From assembly GCF_003576645.1 (NCBI RefSeq), contig NC_044917.1:23897201-23961200 (forward strand): DNA of 64,000 nt, read 5' to 3'. The DNA comes from Ipomoea triloba (taxonomy: Eukaryota; Streptophyta; Magnoliopsida; Solanales; Convolvulaceae). A program made the position numbers and the translations under genes. Numbering within the stretch: the first letter of the stretch is position 1; every line of letters starts with the position of its first letter. The notes beneath the pieces are model-generated. The model searched no databases. It saw only the letters and a list, made by a program, of their open reading frames with translations, and was not told the DNA's origin. Below are positions 62,008 to 64,000 of the stretch, piece after piece.

Positions 62008-62235
62008 TCACGAACATGTTCGCGAACATTACTTAACGAACATAAACGAGCTTGTTCACGAACAACACTAACGAACACAAACGAGCTTGTTCACGATCTC
62101 TTAGCAAACGAGCTCCCAACTGTTCAAGCTCTGTTCGTTTATTAACCGAGCTCAAAATTTTGTTTGTTAATGTTCGTTTAGCTTAATAAACGAACATAAA
62201 CGAACGCTTACCGAACACGAACACGAGTAGTTTGT
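62008..62235. repeat. Subterminal palindromic repeats, transposase 5' side
   Basis: GTTCACGAACATGTTCGCGAAC, cut here to its parts GTTCACGAAC and GTTCGCGAAC, and AACGAACATAAACGA words. It matches the motif style at 58085-58415. A (TA)n tract (61983-62006) lies just inside. Confidence 0.75.
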
Positions 62236-62262
62236 CGAAAGCTCTGTTCGCTAACACCCCTA

Positions 62263-62831
62263 CACGTTCCCTTATGGCTAAGTACTTGGTGTCGATATGC
62301 TTGCTTCGACTCCCACTCTTATTGTTCTTAGCCAGGAAAACCGCAACTGAGTTGTCACAATAAACCTTTAACGGCTTAGAAATAGAATCCATAATTCTAA
62401 GCCCTGAAATGAAATTCTTAAGCCATATACACCTTGAGATGTAGCCTCAAAACAAGAAACGAACTCGGCTTCCATGATTGAAGTGGTGACAAGAGTTTGT
62501 TTAACACTTCTCCATGAAATAGCTCCACCGGCCATAATGAAAATGTTTCCCGAAGTTGATTTCCAAAAATCAACGCAACCGGCAAAGTCCGCGTCAGAGT
62601 ACCCAACAATGTCCAAAGTGTTCATCTTCCTGAACACAAGCTTATAATCTTTGGTACCTTTGAGATACCTCAAAACCTTCTTTGCAGCTCTCCAGTGGTC
62701 TAAACCCGGATCACTTTGATATCGTCCCAGCATTCCAACAGCAAAGCTGCAAAGGCGATGTCCGGCCTAGTACAGACTTGAACATACCCGAGACAGCCAA
62801 CAACCGAAACATAGGGAATATTCTTCATGGA
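62263..62831 (-). pseudogene. Copia RT end / RNase H fragment, between two hAT insertions
   Basis: From its 5' side: [23 protein letters not shown], here quoted in parts ([19 protein letters not shown]), then a frameshift caused by a short duplication (TTTGCAGC) before GMLGRYQSDPGLDHW, LRYLKGTKDYKLVF, GYSDADFAGC, STSGNIFIMAGGAISW, and YCDNSVAVFLAKNN, HIDTKYLAIRERV. A second frame change lies near 62390-62430. It is interrupted by the 890-bp element on one side and the 4.19-kb hAT on the other. Confidence 0.88.
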
Positions 62832-63721
62832 TAGGGGTGGAAATAGGCTAGGCCGAGCCGGGCTTTAGAAAATTAGGCCTGGCCTGCTATGGAAATCGGA
62901 AGCCTGAGCCTGGGCCTAAGCCTGTATGTAGGCTTTTTTTTTAGGCTCAAGCCTGAGCCTACAGTTGGCCTGGCCTGGCCTAAAGCCTTTTTAAAAGCCT
63001 ATTTAATATATAGGCCTTTAAAAAGGCTTCAAAATAGATCCTGAATATGCTTTGCGCCTATTTAAATAGGCTTCGAACATATTTAAGGCCTACATTTTTA
63101 AGCGTTTTAAAGTATACCTGTAAAAAATTTATAAAAAAATACTTAAATACATATTTCATAATGAATGACAAAACCATAAGTTCATATTTCATAATACAAT
63201 ATTCAACACCACAAGTTTAATAAGTAAAAGTTCGTAATACAAAATTCAACAATACATTGTTTACTAATTACTAGTATTACTACAAATCTATAAATCCTGC
63301 AATCAATTACTGGTATGCTCATATTACATTAGTATTACTACTTTACTAATTGCTAGTAAACTGTAAACACTAAACAACTAGCAGAATTATTACTAGTAAT
63401 TAGTAACACTACTTATTAGCAATTAGCATTATAGTAGTAGTGACTAGTAATATCTAACATTGTTTACTTATTAGTAAGTTGTATTTGCGATTTGGGTATT
63501 AGGAATTAGTGTTGTAGGTTATGTATACAATATGTATAAATAGGCTAGGCCTGCGGGCTTGTAGGCTAGGCTTTTAAGTATAGGCCTAAGCCTATTTAAC
63601 TAAATAGGCTTCTAATTAGGCCTAGGCCTGGCCTTTTTACTAAATAGGCTAGGCCAGGCTAGGCCTTAAGTAGGCCAGGCCGTAGGCCCCTATGAAGGGG
63701 CCTGGCCTATTCCCACCCCTA
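62832..63721. mobile_element. Non-autonomous hAT element, 890 bp, 8-bp duplication
   Basis: Ends TAGGGGTGGAAATAGGC and, at the right (reverse complement), TAGGGGTGGGAATAGGC. Perfect 8-bp duplication TTCATGGA at 62824-62831 and 63722-63729. AGGCCTGGCC/TAGGCCT words crowd both subterminal parts. No ORF. Terminal bases are shared with the big hAT at 58073-62262 (TAGGGGTG), so it could be moved by a related transposase, but the subterminal motifs differ. Confidence 0.88.
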
Positions 63722-64000
63722 TTCATGGATTCTCTTTCAAAATCATTCTTTGGACACTGGTCCAAACTGAATTTATCACCTCTCACAATAGGAGCTAGAC
63801 TCGGTGAACAATCCTTCATCCGAAATCTTTCTAAGACTTTGTTGATATAGGTTTCCTGCGATAGTCCCAGAATGCCCCGGGATCTATCCCTATGGATCTT
63901 TATGCCAATGACATAAGATGCCTCACCCATATCTTTCATATCAAAGTTCTTAGAAAGGAATTGTTTAACCTCGTGCAGCATTCCCTTATCATTTGATGCA
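63722..64000 (-). pseudogene. Copia reverse transcriptase fragment, runs off the window
   Basis: Reads MLHEVKQFLSKNFDMKDMG, ASYVIGIKIHRDRSRGILGL, SQETYINKVLERF on the - strand, the RT part after the YVDD motif. It continues the polyprotein interrupted at 62831, and its N-terminal part lies beyond the right edge. This is a different copia family from 20376-24218. Confidence 0.88.

Larger units (their letters stand above)
58073..62262 (-). mobile_element. hAT transposon, 4.19 kb, possibly autonomous
   Basis: Imperfect TIRs: left TAGTGCTGTTAACGAAC, right (reverse complement) TAGGGGTGTTAGCGAAC. Perfect 8-bp duplication CACGTTCC at 58065-58072 and 62263-62270. Both ends carry clusters of GTTCGCGAAC-type palindromes. 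A full-length two-exon transposase on the - strand lies between. It is inserted in the RNase H region of a copia element. Confidence 0.92.

Overview
The window looks like nuclear DNA of a flowering plant, most likely a eudicot. It is AT-rich and full of (TA)n tracts and plant-type transposons: Ty1/copia, Ty3/gypsy with an initiator-Met tRNA primer site, hAT, Mutator-like MITEs, Helitrons and tRNA-derived SINEs. I recognise only two genes that are probably the plant's own, and both lack introns. One is a CBL-interacting protein kinase (CIPK) at 36584-37915 on the + strand. The other is a small secreted proline-rich protein with an ECA1/prolamin-like six-cysteine tail at 26635-27255 on the - strand. 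I cannot name the species from sequence alone.

Layout. 1-10.4 kb is gene-poor, with a tRNA-like SINE, a fold-back MITE, a (TA)n-flanked MITE, a TIR element split by a small hAT MITE, a SINE with a 13-bp target duplication and a PIF/Harbinger-like MITE. 10479-13800 is a tandem 1,669-bp duplication joined at a single N, probably an assembly artefact. 14-20 kb holds Mutator-like MITEs with 9-bp target duplications and an array of TGTGCACT motifs. 20376-24218 is a deleted copia element with an ATTAA target duplication. 26.6-27.3 kb holds the prolamin-like gene. 28.2-31.8 kb is a nest of fold-back elements around (TA)n tracts. 32438-36219 is a decayed Helitron that ends 84 bp before the TATA box of the CIPK gene. 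38-46 kb has more MITEs, two further Helitron 3' ends and a second helicase remnant.

46222-57444 is a young gypsy element with a CAGTG target duplication on both sides. Its 3.6-kb LTR carries an ORF and a 33-bp minisatellite. Its 3' LTR region is badly assembled: three inverted LTR pieces, then 25 Ns. The gypsy sits in the 3' LTR of a second copia element (- strand, to the right edge). That copia is also interrupted by a 4.19-kb hAT element with an apparently intact two-exon transposase (58073-62262, 8-bp duplication) and by an 890-bp non-autonomous hAT element (62832-63721, 8-bp duplication).

How the parts relate. The two host genes are not functionally linked as far as the sequence shows. 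The main story is layered transposition: copia first, then gypsy and two hAT elements into it. On top of that lies a set of exact short tandem duplications, mostly 42 bp, that may come from the assembly rather than from the genome. No CRISPR array, true tRNA or rRNA gene was seen.
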